64,000 nt of DNA from Cytobacillus firmus DS1 (GTDB lineage: Bacteria > Bacillota > Bacilli > Bacillales > Cytobacillaceae). The notes beneath the pieces were generated by a model. That model was not told where the DNA came from, did not search any database, and worked only from the letters and a program-made list of their open reading frames with translations. The stretch spans positions 1 to 64,000 of the forward strand of contig NZ_APVL01000014.1 in assembly GCF_000565285.1 (NCBI RefSeq), given 5' to 3'. Positions 1 to 9,283 of the stretch are shown piece by piece. A program made the position numbers and the translations under genes. Each line of letters starts with the position of its first letter. Position 1 is the stretch's first letter.

Positions 1-7
1 TTCAGGA

Positions 8-38
8 CAAAAATAAAAGGCTGGCAGATGCCAGCCTT
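8..38 (-). terminator. Terminator of cspD
   Basis: Read on the minus strand, a 9-bp stem (AAGGCTGGC / GCCAGCCTT) with a short loop is followed by a T-rich tail. It lies just beyond the cspD stop codon. Confidence 0.85.
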
Positions 39-56
39 ACTATTGTTATATTTGAA

Positions 57-257
57 TTATAGTTTTACAACGTTTGCAGCTTGAGGTCCACGGTTTCCTT
101 CAACGATTTCAAAAGAAACTTCCTGGCCTTCTTCTAAAGATTTGAAACCATCACCTTGGATAGCTGTGAAGTGTACGAATACATCGTCTCCGCCTTCAAC
201 TTCGATGAAACCGAAACCTTTTTCATTGTTGAACCATTTTACTTTACCGTTTTGCAT
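57..257 (-). CDS. cspD: Cold-shock protein, CspA family
   Basis: A 66-residue single cold-shock domain that binds single-stranded RNA/DNA and acts as an RNA chaperone in the cytoplasm. The RNP1 motif KGFGFI (residues 13-18) and RNP2 VFVHF (26-30) are intact and the length is typical. I chose the ATG at 257 because a strong AGGAGG lies about 9 nt upstream; the in-frame ATG 27 nt further upstream has no such site. The leader of about 120 nt between the promoter and the start is usual for cold-shock mRNAs. The symbol cspD rests on neighbourhood (near metA and ypgQ, as in B. subtilis); cspB or cspC cannot be excluded from sequence alone. Confidence 0.92.
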   Translation of the reverse strand: MQNGKVKWFNNEKGFGFIEVEGGDDVFVHFTAIQGDGFKSLEEGQEVSFEIVEGNRGPQAANVVKL

Positions 258-383
258 GTTTACTTTTCCTCCTAAGCCTTTCAAGACACATCATGTGCCT
301 TAGATGAATATTACCACCTAACAAAACATAAAGCAGATATTTTTATCTAATAACGGAAATATATTCTGTTAAATGATGATTAT

Positions 384-412
384 AATATACACGAATGGGC
401 ACTTTCCGTCAA
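384..412 (-). promoter_or_regulatory. Sigma-A promoter of cspD
   Basis: On the minus strand, TTGACG, a 17-bp spacer and TATATT. It predicts a transcript start near 377 and so a leader of about 120 nt before the cspD start. The rest of 258-576 is AT-rich and holds no other gene I can support. Confidence 0.7.
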
Positions 413-576
413 GGAATTGAATACCTTTTTTACAAAAAACATTAAAATATTTTAAATATTTTTACTTTTTATGTGCTGGGGAGAAAAATACAAAGTTTAT
501 GCTGTGATCTGATAACATAAATTATCGTTTTTCTCATATGAATTATTAATTATCTTGTTGGTAAAGGGTGAGGAAA

Positions 577-867
577 ATGTACCGGTTTTCGATTGAAGAT
601 CAGGATTGGATCTTGAGGTTTTCACCCAACATCCAAATTGAAGCGGAAGTGAAGCAGGCCGTCATCAGTTCCATCCTTCAGCTTGGTAAAGATCTCCCGC
701 AATTCTCGCATGGAGAATCTTTTATCATTATGAATGACCGATTAGGCATTATTGTTTTTAATGTCGAGAAAATACCATCTATGATATTGACCGTTTCAAA
801 TATTGTTACAGAAGATAAATGGTACATCCAAAAAAACCTTACAATAAAGCGCTATTTTAAAGAATGA
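577..867 (+). CDS. Hypothetical protein, 96 residues
   Basis: I do not recognise this family. It is a small soluble protein with no signal peptide, membrane segment or Cys cluster, and alternating hydrophobic/charged residues suggest a mixed alpha/beta fold. The ATG at 577 is preceded by AAGGGTGAGG; an in-frame GTG at 568 lies inside that ribosome-binding site and is less likely. It stands alone, divergent from cspD, and its stop codon overlaps the first base of a clear terminator stem, which supports it being a real monocistronic gene. Confidence 0.6.
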   Translation: MYRFSIEDQDWILRFSPNIQIEAEVKQAVISSILQLGKDLPQFSHGESFIIMNDRLGIIVFNVEKIPSMILTVSNIVTEDKWYIQKNLTIKRYFKE

Positions 868-887
868 TCGGCAAAAGCCGATTTTTT
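867..887 (+). terminator. Terminator of the 96-residue hypothetical gene
   Basis: Stem ATCGGC / GCCGAT with an AAAA loop and a T6 tail. A second, weaker hairpin (AGAAGAA... / ...TTCTTCT) follows at about 914-940. Confidence 0.8.
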
Positions 888-1078
888 GTATACAGGTTTG
901 TAGGTTTAAGGACGAGAAGAATCCTAATGGGGGTTCTTCTTTTAATTTATTTAGCGGAACCCGATTGTTTTAAAAATTTCATAACTATAAAGGTATTTTA
1001 ACTCCCTTTGCTAAATTTTTAGGTTAATATTAAAATAGATGTCTATATTTTGTTCTACAACATAAAGGGAGCTAAAGT

Positions 1079-3241
1079 ATGAAACTGATAATCGCGGAAA
1101 AGCCCGATCAGGGTATGACGCTGGCTTCTATTTTTAAAATGAAAAAACACCAGGGATATATTGAGATTTTTCCAAATGATATATTCCCCCAGGGGGCTCA
1201 TGTTACCTGGGCTATAGGCCACCTATGCCAGCTGTCTGCCCCTGAAAAATATAAAAAGGACTGGAAAAAATGGTCATTGGACACATTGCCGATCATTCCG
1301 GAGCAATTTCAATATGAAGTGACAAAGGAAAAAGCAAAGCAATTTAATATAATCAAACAGCTTGCTTCTAATCCTGATTTAACAGAAATTATCCATGCTG
1401 GCGATGCAGGGAGAGAAGGAGAGCTTATCATCCGGAACATTCTTAGGCTTACCGGATCAAGAGTGCCTATGAAAAGGCTCTGGATCTCTTCTTTGACTCC
1501 TAAAGCCATAAAGGAAGGCTTCCTTGCCCTTCTGGATGAAAGTGACACAAGGAACTTATATTATGAAGCCTATACGAGAGCATGTGCCGACTGGGTCGTT
1601 GGGATGAATGCTTCGCGTTTATACAGTCTTCTCCTGCAGCAGAAAGGTTTCTCCGATGTTTTTTCTGTAGGAAGGGTTCAGACCCCAACTCTTGCATTAA
1701 TCGTGAAAAGAGAGCAGGAAATTCAGAATTTTGTTTCCGAACCTTTCTGGGAGGTAAATGCACAGTTTAAAGTGAACGGGAAAAAATATACCGGCAAGTG
1801 GGAAAAAGATGGTGAGACCAGAATTAAAACCAAAGAGCTTGCCGAAAAGATTGCGGCATTTTGCAGAGATAAAGAGGCACGGGTAGAAGATGTGCAGGCT
1901 GAAAAAAAAGAATTCCTGCCGCCGATGCTTTATAATCTTTCGGCATTACAGGCTGAAGCCAACCGCAGGTTCAAGTTTCCGCCTAAAAAAACACTGGATG
2001 TACTGCAGAAGCTTTATCAAAAAGGAATCGTATCATATCCCCGCTCAGACTCCAGGCATGTAACAGAAGGAGAAGCGGAAATGTTTCCGGAAATCCTCAG
2101 AAAAATGGAATCAAAAGAAGAGTATAAGGAATTCTTCCCTCTGCCTATAAGCTCCATATTGCAGAATAAACGGTATGTGAATGACAAAAAGGTAACGGAT
2201 CACTATGCCATCATTCCGACGGAACAAGTCCCGGATCTGGGAAGATTATCACAGGATGAAAAAATTCTCTATGATCTGATTGTGAGGAGCTTAATAGCTG
2301 CACATTATGGAAAAGCTGTATCAGAATATACAACTATAAAAACCCTTGTTGATGGAAGAGCTTTGTTCCTATCAAAGGGAAAAGTACAGCTTGAAGAGGG
2401 CTGGAGAAAAGTGATTCCCCAGCAGGAGAAGGAAAAGGAACCGATTCTGCCTTTATTGCAGGCAGGCGACCAGGGAACAGTGTTAAAGGCAGATGTAAAA
2501 GAAAGCAAAACCCAGCCGCCCAAAAGGTATACCGAAGGCCAACTAATTACACTCATGAAATCGGCCGGGAAGCAGATCGAGGATAAGGAACTCGAGAAGG
2601 TTCTGATGAAAACAGAAGGCCTTGGAACGGAAGCCACAAGAGCTGGAATCATTACCATGCTGAAGGAGCGCAAATACATTGATATAAAGAAGAATCTTGT
2701 ATATGCAAACTCAAAAGCAAAAATCCTTATAGAAGCGATAGGAACAGAAATACTTGCTTCCCCTGAAATGACTGCCAAATGGGAACAGCGGCTGAAGAAC
2801 ATTTCAGATGGGCAGGCATCCCCAAAACAATTCATGGAGCAGACCAACAAAATGGTTAGCCATTTGATCTCTGCTTCCATTGAACATGCAGGAAAGTGGA
2901 CATTTTCTGAAGAAGATAAAGAGGGATTCGCTCCTGGGAAATTCAAGCAAAAAAGGGCAGCCAATCTGGGCAAATGCATGCTGTGTGATGGAAAAGTTGT
3001 GGATAAAGGAAGCTTTTATGGCTGCTCCAATTATAATAAAACCAAATGCACTTTCACTATTTCCAAAAGTATTATGGGCAAGACAATAACTCAAAAACTC
3101 CTCAAACAGCTTTTAAAGGATGGGGAAACAGAATTAGTCGAAGGATTTACAAGCAAAGGAAAAGATAAAACATTTTCTGCTAAATTATCGTGGGACCAGC
3201 AGGAGAACAGAGTTAAATTTCTCTTCCCGCAAAAGGCCTGA
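1079..3241 (+). CDS. topB: DNA topoisomerase III (type IA)
   Basis: A 720-residue type IA topoisomerase that passes single DNA strands through a transient 5'-phosphotyrosyl break, relaxing negative supercoils and resolving recombination intermediates. The N-terminal Toprim domain shows IIAEKP (E7) and DAGREGE (residues 109-113 region, metal binding). VGRVQTPTLA lies near 198-207, and the catalytic tyrosine is Y320 in SYPRSDSR. The C-terminal region keeps Cys residues in a zinc-ribbon-like repeat (CMLC, then CSNY...C). The start is preceded by AAAGGGAG. B. subtilis TopB is of similar length. The gene stands alone between a hypothetical gene and mntR. Confidence 0.93.
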   Translation: MKLIIAEKPDQGMTLASIFKMKKHQGYIEIFPNDIFPQGAHVTWAIGHLCQLSAPEKYKKDWKKWSLDTLPIIPEQFQYEVTKEKAKQFNIIKQLASNPDLTEIIHAGDAGREGELIIRNILRLTGSRVPMKRLWISSLTPKAIKEGFLALLDESDTRNLYYEAYTRACADWVVGMNASRLYSLLLQQKGFSDVFSVGRVQTPTLALIVKREQEIQNFVSEPFWEVNAQFKVNGKKYTGKWEKDGETRIKTKELAEKIAAFCRDKEARVEDVQAEKKEFLPPMLYNLSALQAEANRRFKFPPKKTLDVLQKLYQKGIVSYPRSDSRHVTEGEAEMFPEILRKMESKEEYKEFFPLPISSILQNKRYVNDKKVTDHYAIIPTEQVPDLGRLSQDEKILYDLIVRSLIAAHYGKAVSEYTTIKTLVDGRALFLSKGKVQLEEGWRKVIPQQEKEKEPILPLLQAGDQGTVLKADVKESKTQPPKRYTEGQLITLMKSAGKQIEDKELEKVLMKTEGLGTEATRAGIITMLKERKYIDIKKNLVYANSKAKILIEAIGTEILASPEMTAKWEQRLKNISDGQASPKQFMEQTNKMVSHLISASIEHAGKWTFSEEDKEGFAPGKFKQKRAANLGKCMLCDGKVVDKGSFYGCSNYNKTKCTFTISKSIMGKTITQKLLKQLLKDGETELVEGFTSKGKDKTFSAKLSWDQQENRVKFLFPQKA

Positions 3242-3373
3242 ATATGCCTGATGCAGTATATTTCCTTGTCTCCATTTTCCAACTGTAGTAAAATCGTTAA
3301 AGTCTAATATTTATTTAAGAAAGATATAAAGCGCTCTGCGCTTGTGCTTTTCTAATTGGCAGGAGGTTGCGTA

Positions 3374-3799
3374 ATGCCAACACCAAGTATGGAAGATTAC
3401 ATTGAACAAATATATATCTTAATTGAAGATAAAGGATATGCGAGGGTGTCTGATATTGCCGAGGCTCTTTCTGTGCATCCATCTTCTGTGACAAAAATGG
3501 TTCAGAAGTTAGATAAAGATGAGTATCTTGTTTATGAAAAATACCGCGGGCTTATATTAACGCCAAAAGGGAAAAAAATAGGCAAGAGGCTTGTGTATCG
3601 GCATGAACTTTTAGAACAGCTCCTGCGTATCATTGGAGTCAAAGAAGAAAATATTTATGAAGATGTTGAAGGCATCGAACATCACCTGAGCTGGGATGCC
3701 ATCGACCGGGTTGGCGACCTGGTTCAATTTTTTGAAGAGGATAACAGCCGCATCGGAGTGCTGAGGGAAATTCAGCGTAAAAATGAAGAAGCACAGTAA
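3374..3799 (+). CDS. mntR: Manganese-responsive transcriptional repressor MntR
   Basis: A 141-residue DtxR/MntR-family regulator that binds Mn(II) and represses manganese uptake genes. Residues 1-70 form the winged helix. All the metal ligands known from B. subtilis MntR are present in register: D8, E11, H77, E99, E102 and H103. The length matches B. subtilis MntR (142), which lacks the C-terminal SH3-like domain of DtxR. The ATG at 3374 has AGGAGG 8 nt upstream; an upstream in-frame start lacks a site. Expected targets (mntH, mntABC) are not in the window. Confidence 0.95.
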   Translation: MPTPSMEDYIEQIYILIEDKGYARVSDIAEALSVHPSSVTKMVQKLDKDEYLVYEKYRGLILTPKGKKIGKRLVYRHELLEQLLRIIGVKEENIYEDVEGIEHHLSWDAIDRVGDLVQFFEEDNSRIGVLREIQRKNEEAQ

Positions 3800-3800
3800 A

Positions 3801-3828
3801 AACCTGACTGCTATAAGTCAGGTTTTTT
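3801..3828 (+). terminator. Terminator of mntR
   Basis: Perfect 9-bp stem AACCTGACT / AGTCAGGTT followed by a T run. Confidence 0.88.
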
Positions 3829-3842
3829 CATGTTTCGCAATA

Positions 3843-4061
3843 TTAATAGAGGCTTGGAAAATCATCAAAAGATGACGCATCGGAAGGATTCAGTTCCATA
3901 GAACCTTCTTCGTTTTCATAAATTTGGATACCCTCGATTACACCGTTCTCTGCCTCCATTAGTGCTTTGCGATAAGAAATAATTCGTCCTCCGGAAGTCT
4001 GGAAGGAAATTATTCCACCATTATTGTTGCGGTAGACTGCTGTCAGCTGCTCGCCGTTCAT
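3843..4061 (-). CDS. DUF3892-type small protein
   Basis: A 72-residue protein resembling DUF3892: an N-terminal beta-hairpin pattern (LTAVYRNNNGGIISFQ), a GGRIISYRKAL segment and an acidic tail ending FDDFPSLY. No function is established for the family. It has no signal peptide or membrane segment. It is convergent with mntR and divergent from the downstream methyltransferase, so it is probably monocistronic. A GGAGAG-type site (complement of ctctcc at about 4069-4074) sits just upstream of the ATG. Confidence 0.65.
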   Translation of the reverse strand: MNGEQLTAVYRNNNGGIISFQTSGGRIISYRKALMEAENGVIEGIQIYENEEGSMELNPSDASSFDDFPSLY

Positions 4062-4205
4062 ATAAAACTCTCCTTATTTTTTTTCTATCAATATTGTTGA
4101 CGTTTTTAACATTTTATAATCAGAGGTATTTTTGAGAATCTTAGCGAATTTAAAATATTGGGAACTTTTTTATTGAAGAATCGTATTCATAAACGGAGGG
4201 ATAAA

Positions 4206-4898
4206 ATGAGCACTTTTAATTGGTCTGCAGAAGCAGAGAAGCTTTGGGATAATAACTCTGAATCATGGAATGCAAAGAGCGGGGCAATGTGGGAGGAAGG
4301 AAGCCGAAAGGATATCATCTCCTTCTTCGAAAAGCATGTCAAAAAAGGATCTGCTGTTTGTGATCTCGGGTGCGGGGATGGTTACGGTTCCTACAAGCTT
4401 GCTTTGGCCAGCTATAGAGTTACTGGGATTGATGTCTCAGAAGAGATGATACATAAAGCTGAAAAATTAAACGCTGAAACTGATGCGGTTTTTAAGAAAG
4501 AAGACATTTCAAACCTTTCCCTTAAGGATAATGCGTTTGACGCGATTCTTGCCATTAATTCATTGGAATGGACTGAAAGCCCGCTGGATGTTTTACAGGA
4601 AATTCGGCGAATTGTTAAGCCGGGAGGAAGAGCATGTATAGGGATTCTTGGCCCCACTGCAGCACCGCGGGCCAACAGCTACCGCAGGCTTTATAAGGAA
4701 AAAGTTATCTGCAATACCATGATGCCATGGGAATTTGAACAGCTTGTAAATGAAAATGGATGGTTGAAGATTGATGAATTGGGTGTTTACAAAAAAGCAT
4801 CAGAGCAGCTTTCAAAAGGCTCGCTGACTGATGAGCTAAAGCAATCATTATCTTTTATGTGGGTCTTTATGCTTGAAAACAGAGAAATGAAAGGATGA
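4206..4898 (+). CDS. Class I SAM-dependent methyltransferase
   Basis: A 230-residue protein with the Rossmann SAM-binding motif I (VCDLGCGDG, about residue 55), an acidic motif II (VTGIDVSEEM), and a post-I/III region with INSLEW and VKPGGRACIGI, typical of UbiE/type-11 methyltransferases. The substrate cannot be told from sequence. The ATG at 4206 has GGAGGG 8 nt upstream; the 16-residue upstream extension has no ribosome-binding site. Eight bases separate it from the AIM24 gene, so the two are probably cotranscribed. Confidence 0.8.
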   Translation: MSTFNWSAEAEKLWDNNSESWNAKSGAMWEEGSRKDIISFFEKHVKKGSAVCDLGCGDGYGSYKLALASYRVTGIDVSEEMIHKAEKLNAETDAVFKKEDISNLSLKDNAFDAILAINSLEWTESPLDVLQEIRRIVKPGGRACIGILGPTAAPRANSYRRLYKEKVICNTMMPWEFEQLVNENGWLKIDELGVYKKASEQLSKGSLTDELKQSLSFMWVFMLENREMKG

Positions 4899-4905
4899 AA
4901 AGAGA

Positions 4906-5598
4906 ATGAGCAGATATTCAATTGAAGAGTTTGTAAACCAGACAAAACAGCAGGATAAAGGTGAAGGGCTGTTTGAATTGGAAACACCAAGGATGCTCGA
5001 AATTAATTTAACCAGCCAGGTTTGGGCTAAAGCAGGCGGGATGGTTTCCTACCGCGGCCAGATAAAGTTTGAGCGCGAAGGCATTCTCGAGCACGGATTA
5101 GGAAAGATGTTCAAAAAGGCACTTACTGGAGAAGGCACAGCCTTAATGAAAGCAACAGGCAATGGAAAGCTGTACCTTGCAGATCAGGGGAAAAAGATTT
5201 CAATCCTGAATCTTGATGGGGATTCCATCTTTGTAAATGGGAATGATCTCCTTGCATTCGAGCCTTCCATCAGATGGGATATTAAATTAATGAAAAGGAT
5301 GGCAGGCATGCTTGCAGGAGGCTTGTTCAATGTCCGATTGGAAGGGACTGGAATGGTAGCTATTACTTCTCACTATGAGCCGCTGACACTTTTGGTTACT
5401 CCTGATAATCCCGTATATACCGACCCAAATGCGACAGTTGCATGGTCAGGGTCACTGCAGCCGGAATTCGTCACAGATATCTCTTTTAAAACGTTTCTTG
5501 GAAGAGGGAGCGGAGAGTCGATCCAAATGAAGTTCTCAGGCAGCGGCTTTGTAGTGGTTCAGCCATTTGAAGAAGTGTATTATGCTCAGCAATCATAA
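4906..5598 (+). CDS. AIM24 family protein
   Basis: A 230-residue beta-rich protein of the AIM24/TerD-unrelated beta-roll family. It shows the repeated glycine-containing strands typical of AIM24 (VWAKAGGMVSYRG, GTALMKATGNGKLYLAD, VRLEGTGMVAITS, MKFSGSGFVVVQP). Bacterial AIM24 proteins have no firm biochemical role. No signal peptide is present. It follows the methyltransferase by 7 nt with its own AAAGAGA-type site, suggesting a bicistronic unit ending in the terminator at 5661-5694. Confidence 0.75.
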   Translation: MSRYSIEEFVNQTKQQDKGEGLFELETPRMLEINLTSQVWAKAGGMVSYRGQIKFEREGILEHGLGKMFKKALTGEGTALMKATGNGKLYLADQGKKISILNLDGDSIFVNGNDLLAFEPSIRWDIKLMKRMAGMLAGGLFNVRLEGTGMVAITSHYEPLTLLVTPDNPVYTDPNATVAWSGSLQPEFVTDISFKTFLGRGSGESIQMKFSGSGFVVVQPFEEVYYAQQS

Positions 5599-5660
5599 GG
5601 AATAGCGGAAGCGCTTCGCTTTAACTGGCTCTTGAAAATATTAAAATTTTATAAAATGAA

Positions 5661-5694
5661 AAAGCCGGTTTTGAAAGAGGGAAAACCGGCTTTT
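5661..5694. terminator. Bidirectional terminator between AIM24 gene and metA
   Basis: AAAGCCGGTTTT pairs with AAAACCGGCTTTT. There are A runs on one flank and T runs on the other, so it can serve both convergent genes. Confidence 0.82.
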
Positions 5695-5736
5695 CATGTT
5701 TTTGGCTGCATATTAAGTTATTCGCTCACTGCATTA

Positions 5737-6645
5737 TCAATCCCAATCGTAAGGAGTCTCCTGGTATACATAGTAGTTCAGCCAGTTGGAAAACATCAAA
5801 TGGGCATGTGACCGCCATATATTATGAGGTCTCCTGCCGGGATCATCATTCGGAAAATAGTGTTTTGGCACGGGAACCTGAAGACCTCTGCTTTTGTCTC
5901 TTGTGTATTCTTCTGCAAGTGTGCCTGCTTCATATTCCAGATGGCCAGTTACCATGATTTGTCTGCCGCCGTTCGCGCTCATGATGAAAGGACCCGCCTC
6001 CTCAGAAGAGGACAGAAGCTTCACTTCCGGGTGTTTCAGCAGGTGCTCTTTATAAACATCGGTATTTCTTGAATGCGGTGCATAATAGATATCGTCAAAG
6101 CCCCTCAGCAATTTTTCGGTTCTGTCATGAACTTCATGAAGATAAACACCGGAGCATTTCTCAGGCAGCTCATATTTTCCGATTCCAAAGTGATAGAATA
6201 ACGCTGCCTGTGCTCCCCAGCATATATGCAGGGTGGAGGTAACATTTGTTTTTGTCCACTCCATGATTACGGTTAGCTCCTCCCAATAGTCAACCTCTTT
6301 AAAATCCAGAAGCTCTACAGGAGCGCCAGTTATAATCATCCCGTCAAATTTTCTTTTTTGAATCTGCTCAAACGTAGTATAGAATTGTTCGAGATGCAGG
6401 GGACTGGTATTTTTTGATTGATGAGTGGCAGTTTTTAAAAATGAAATGTTTACCTGTAAGGGTGTATTTCCAAGAAGTCTTAAAAGATGGGCTTCCGTTT
6501 TTTCTTTCTCGGGCATCAAATTCAGGATGAGGATATTTAAAGGGCGAATATCCTGCTGTTTGGCACGGTCCTCATCCATGATAAATATATTTTCTTCCTC
6601 TAAGATCTCCCTGGCAGGAAGCAACTTAGGAATTTTTATCGGCAA
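5737..6645 (-). CDS. metA: Homoserine O-acetyltransferase (MetA family)
   Basis: A 302-residue homoserine O-acyltransferase, the first committed step of methionine synthesis. The nucleophile C142 (ICWGAQ), H235 and E237 (GHLEYEA) are in the usual register. Position 111 is Glu (GAPVE), the residue reported to set acetyl-CoA rather than succinyl-CoA specificity in this family, so acetyltransferase activity is expected, as in B. cereus. Start is TTG at 6645 with GGGAGATGAT upstream. A sigma-A promoter lies only about 40 nt upstream, leaving no room for an S-box riboswitch. Confidence 0.93.
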   Translation of the reverse strand: MPIKIPKLLPAREILEEENIFIMDEDRAKQQDIRPLNILILNLMPEKEKTEAHLLRLLGNTPLQVNISFLKTATHQSKNTSPLHLEQFYTTFEQIQKRKFDGMIITGAPVELLDFKEVDYWEELTVIMEWTKTNVTSTLHICWGAQAALFYHFGIGKYELPEKCSGVYLHEVHDRTEKLLRGFDDIYYAPHSRNTDVYKEHLLKHPEVKLLSSSEEAGPFIMSANGGRQIMVTGHLEYEAGTLAEEYTRDKSRGLQVPVPKHYFPNDDPGRRPHNIWRSHAHLMFSNWLNYYVYQETPYDWD

Positions 6646-6681
6646 GTGATCATCTCCCTGTACAAAAATTCAATTAAACTT

Positions 6682-6710
6682 ATTATAAAGACGATTCAAA
6701 ATTGTATCAA
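6682..6710 (-). promoter_or_regulatory. Sigma-A promoter of metA
   Basis: Minus strand TTGATA, a 17-bp spacer and TATAAT. Transcription would begin near 6675, giving a leader of about 30 nt. Confidence 0.75.
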
Positions 6711-6825
6711 TGCTTTACTGTGTGAAAATGCGAAAATATCAAAAGTAATTGGCAATATTTCTTTTCAGTGATGGTACAATATAGCTGTAAGGAACCTATA
6801 CATATTGGATTCTGGGGGGATAAAA

Positions 6826-8514
6826 ATGAATGTGAAACCGATCGTGAAATCAGACATTGAAATTGCTCAGGCATCAGAAATGAAACCCATAATGAAAATA
6901 GCTGAAAAACTAGGGCTCATTGAGGATGATCTGGAGCTCTTCGGCAAGTATAAAGCGAAAATATCCGCAGCAGCCTTAAAGAAATTAAGCACGAATGACA
7001 GCGGTAAAATAATTCTTGTCACATCCATTAATCCAACACCTGCAGGAGAAGGGAAATCCACAGTAACAGTCGGACTTGCCGATGCTTTTAACAGACTGGG
7101 CAAAAAGGCTATGGTCGCTATGCGGGAACCTTCCCTGGGGCCGACAATGGGAATTAAAGGCGGTGCAACAGGCGGGGGATATTCACAGGTCCTGCCTATG
7201 GAAGATATCAATCTGCATTTTACCGGCGATCTTCACGCAATTACAACAGCCAATAATGCCTTGGCTGCACTGATTGATAATCACCTCCAGCAGGGAAATC
7301 TGCTAAATATCGACCAGAGAAGAATTGTCTGGAAGCGTGCCCTCGATTTGAACGACCGTGCATTAAGAAAAATCGTAATCGGTCTGGGAGGACCTTTACA
7401 AGGTGTTCCAAGGGAGGATGGATTTGATATTACTGTGGCTTCAGAAATTATGGCCGTTTTATGCCTTTCATCCGACCTTCAGAACCTGAAGGAAAGACTG
7501 GGGAAAATGGTTATAGCCTACAATTATGATAAACAGCCTGTAACAGTTGCGGATCTTAGAGTGGAAGGCGCTCTTACCCTGCTTCTTAAAGAAGCAGTCA
7601 AACCTAATCTGGTCCAGACTATAGAACATACACCGGCATTGGTACATGGCGGCCCGTTTGCCAATATTGCTCATGGCTGCAACAGTGTGATTGCCACTTC
7701 TGCAGCATCCAAGCTCGCTGATTATGTTGTGACAGAAGCAGGTTTTGGTGCAGATCTTGGTGCTGAAAAGTTTCTGAATATTAAAGCCAGACACGAAGGC
7801 ATTGACCCTGAAGCAGTGGTTATTGTAGCTACAATCCGTGCTTTAAAAATGCATGGAGGCTTGTCAAGGGCTGAATTGGGCACGGAAGATACTGAAGCAC
7901 TCACTAGAGGCTTTGCCAATTTAAAAAAGCATGTTGAAACAGTTGAAAGCTTCGGGCTTCCGTATGTAGTGGCCATTAACCGGTTTATTTCCGATAGCGA
8001 GAATGAAATTGCGGCCCTTACAGATCTATGCAGTGAGGCAGGCATGCCAGTAGCCCTGACAGAGGTTTGGGAAAAAGGCGGGCAGGGTGGAATTGAGCTG
8101 GCAGAGAAACTGCTGAACATCTTGGATCAAAACGCAGCGAAGTTCAATCATCTGTATGATTTATCGCTGCCTCTTGAAGAAAAAATTCTAACAGTGGCAC
8201 AGAAGGTTTATGGCGCAGATAATGTTGAATACTCAACCAAAGCCAAAAAGCAGATTAAAGACTTTGAAAGCTTTGGCTGGGGGGTCCTGCCGGTTTGTAT
8301 GGCTAAAACACAATATTCTTTATCTGATGATCCTTCAAAACTGGGAAGGCCATCAGATTTTACCATTACAATCCGTGAGCTGAAGCCATCCATTGGTGCA
8401 GGATTCATTGTAGCACTCACAGGTGATGTGATGACTATGCCGGGCTTGCCTAAAGCCCCTTCAGCCATGAACATGGATGTAGATGAAGAAGGAAATGCAG
8501 TCGGCCTATTTTAA
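6826..8514 (+). CDS. fhs: Formate--tetrahydrofolate ligase
   Basis: A 562-residue ATP-dependent ligase making 10-formyl-THF from formate and THF, feeding one-carbon metabolism. The P-loop-like motif [10 protein letters not shown] is at about residues 70-79. [14 protein letters not shown] and [17 protein letters not shown] (C terminus) are family signatures. Length is typical (about 556-560). I placed the start at the ATG following CTGGGGGGAT; a 7-residue longer version begins upstream of that site. It is followed 11 nt later by an uncharacterised gene that is likely cotranscribed. Confidence 0.95.
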   Translation: MNVKPIVKSDIEIAQASEMKPIMKIAEKLGLIEDDLELFGKYKAKISAAALKKLSTNDSGKIILVTSINPTPAGEGKSTVTVGLADAFNRLGKKAMVAMREPSLGPTMGIKGGATGGGYSQVLPMEDINLHFTGDLHAITTANNALAALIDNHLQQGNLLNIDQRRIVWKRALDLNDRALRKIVIGLGGPLQGVPREDGFDITVASEIMAVLCLSSDLQNLKERLGKMVIAYNYDKQPVTVADLRVEGALTLLLKEAVKPNLVQTIEHTPALVHGGPFANIAHGCNSVIATSAASKLADYVVTEAGFGADLGAEKFLNIKARHEGIDPEAVVIVATIRALKMHGGLSRAELGTEDTEALTRGFANLKKHVETVESFGLPYVVAINRFISDSENEIAALTDLCSEAGMPVALTEVWEKGGQGGIELAEKLLNILDQNAAKFNHLYDLSLPLEEKILTVAQKVYGADNVEYSTKAKKQIKDFESFGWGVLPVCMAKTQYSLSDDPSKLGRPSDFTITIRELKPSIGAGFIVALTGDVMTMPGLPKAPSAMNMDVDEEGNAVGLF

Positions 8515-8525
8515 GGAGGATAACC

Positions 8526-9056
8526 ATGTTTGATCCAACTGCCTTTGAAAATATGAAGGTTGTAATGGAGGGCGGATTCTATGACAGGGATCTGAGCGGA
8601 GAAATAAGAATAGTTGACCGGAATGATATGATAAACTCAGCGAAAATGTGCCGCAAATATGATATAACTTTCGCAGATCATGCTGAAGGCATGCCGGAGA
8701 TTCTCTGTACCTTTATAATGGAAGCGGGACTTGATAATCTTGCAGCTGAGCTATTGCCTCAAGGGAAATCTAAAATGCTGGCCGGATGCCGGATTTCCGT
8801 GAATTTTACAATTAAACATCAGCATGATCACAAAAAAATTCAAGAAATCCGGGAAGTCCTGGAGCAAATATGGGGAATCGGACGGAAAATCGAACAGACT
8901 GTGAAATACAGCCCTGAAAATAGGCAGAGTCTGGCTGAAACCGAAACCATCATTTCCTTTAACCGCCTTGTCCAGGAAGAGCAGATAGATGACCTGCATG
9001 AAATGATCACTTATATGACTGCTTCTATGGATGCTTTGAGAAATATTCAATTTTGA
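8526..9056 (+). CDS. Hypothetical protein cotranscribed with fhs
   Basis: A 176-residue cytoplasmic protein that I cannot assign to a named family. It has no signal peptide or membrane segment. The central part contains Cys residues (MCRKYD, ILCTF, AGCRIS) and a His-rich stretch (KHQHDHKK, about residue 99); the C terminus is helical and acidic. A strong TAAGGAGG lies right at the fhs stop, so it is translated from the fhs transcript. The terminator at 9061 closes the unit. A role tied to one-carbon metabolism is only a guess from position. Confidence 0.7.
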   Translation: MFDPTAFENMKVVMEGGFYDRDLSGEIRIVDRNDMINSAKMCRKYDITFADHAEGMPEILCTFIMEAGLDNLAAELLPQGKSKMLAGCRISVNFTIKHQHDHKKIQEIREVLEQIWGIGRKIEQTVKYSPENRQSLAETETIISFNRLVQEEQIDDLHEMITYMTASMDALRNIQF

Positions 9057-9060
9057 CACA

Positions 9061-9094
9061 AAAACGCCTTGCCAGTAAAAGCAAGGCGTTTTTT
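9061..9094 (+). terminator. Terminator of fhs operon
   Basis: Stem AAACGCCTTGC / GCAAGGCGTTT with an 8-nt loop and a T tail. Confidence 0.88.
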
Positions 9095-9207
9095 ATATAG
9101 AATTTTTACGGAAAATTCAAAATTATATTTACAATCCAATGCTCTGATAATACGATTAAAAAGGAATGGAAAAACATTCCGAATACACTCAAAAGGGGGA
9201 GAGGCAA

Positions 9208-9267
9208 ATGATTAAGGTAATCATTGCGCAAAAAGAATTGGAGAAGGGTAGACAAGACGTAACCTAG
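9208..9267 (+). CDS. Possible 19-residue leader peptide ORF
   Basis: An ATG-initiated reading frame of 19 codons preceded by a very strong AAGGGGGAGAGG. It ends 16 nt before the start of the GNAT-fusion gene. The peptide (MIKVIIAQKE...) has the look of the first strand of an alpha/beta protein, so it may be a remnant of a longer gene, a leader peptide, or a translated small protein. No attenuator hairpin is obvious between it and the next gene. Confidence 0.4.
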   Translation: MIKVIIAQKELEKGRQDVT

Positions 9268-9283
9268 TCAGGAGGACAAAGGA

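Noticed and set aside
2305..2979. 224-codon open frame antisense to topB
   Set aside because: Complement of a well-supported topB frame; no ribosome-binding site or protein-like composition.
5603..5622. Short AGCGGAAGCGCTTCGCT palindrome after the AIM24 gene
   Set aside because: Too short and common in Bacillaceae intergenic DNA to call a separate feature; no T tail of its own.
6646..6800. S-box (SAM) riboswitch upstream of metA
   Set aside because: The promoter leaves a leader of about 30 nt and no S-box core is seen on the minus strand.
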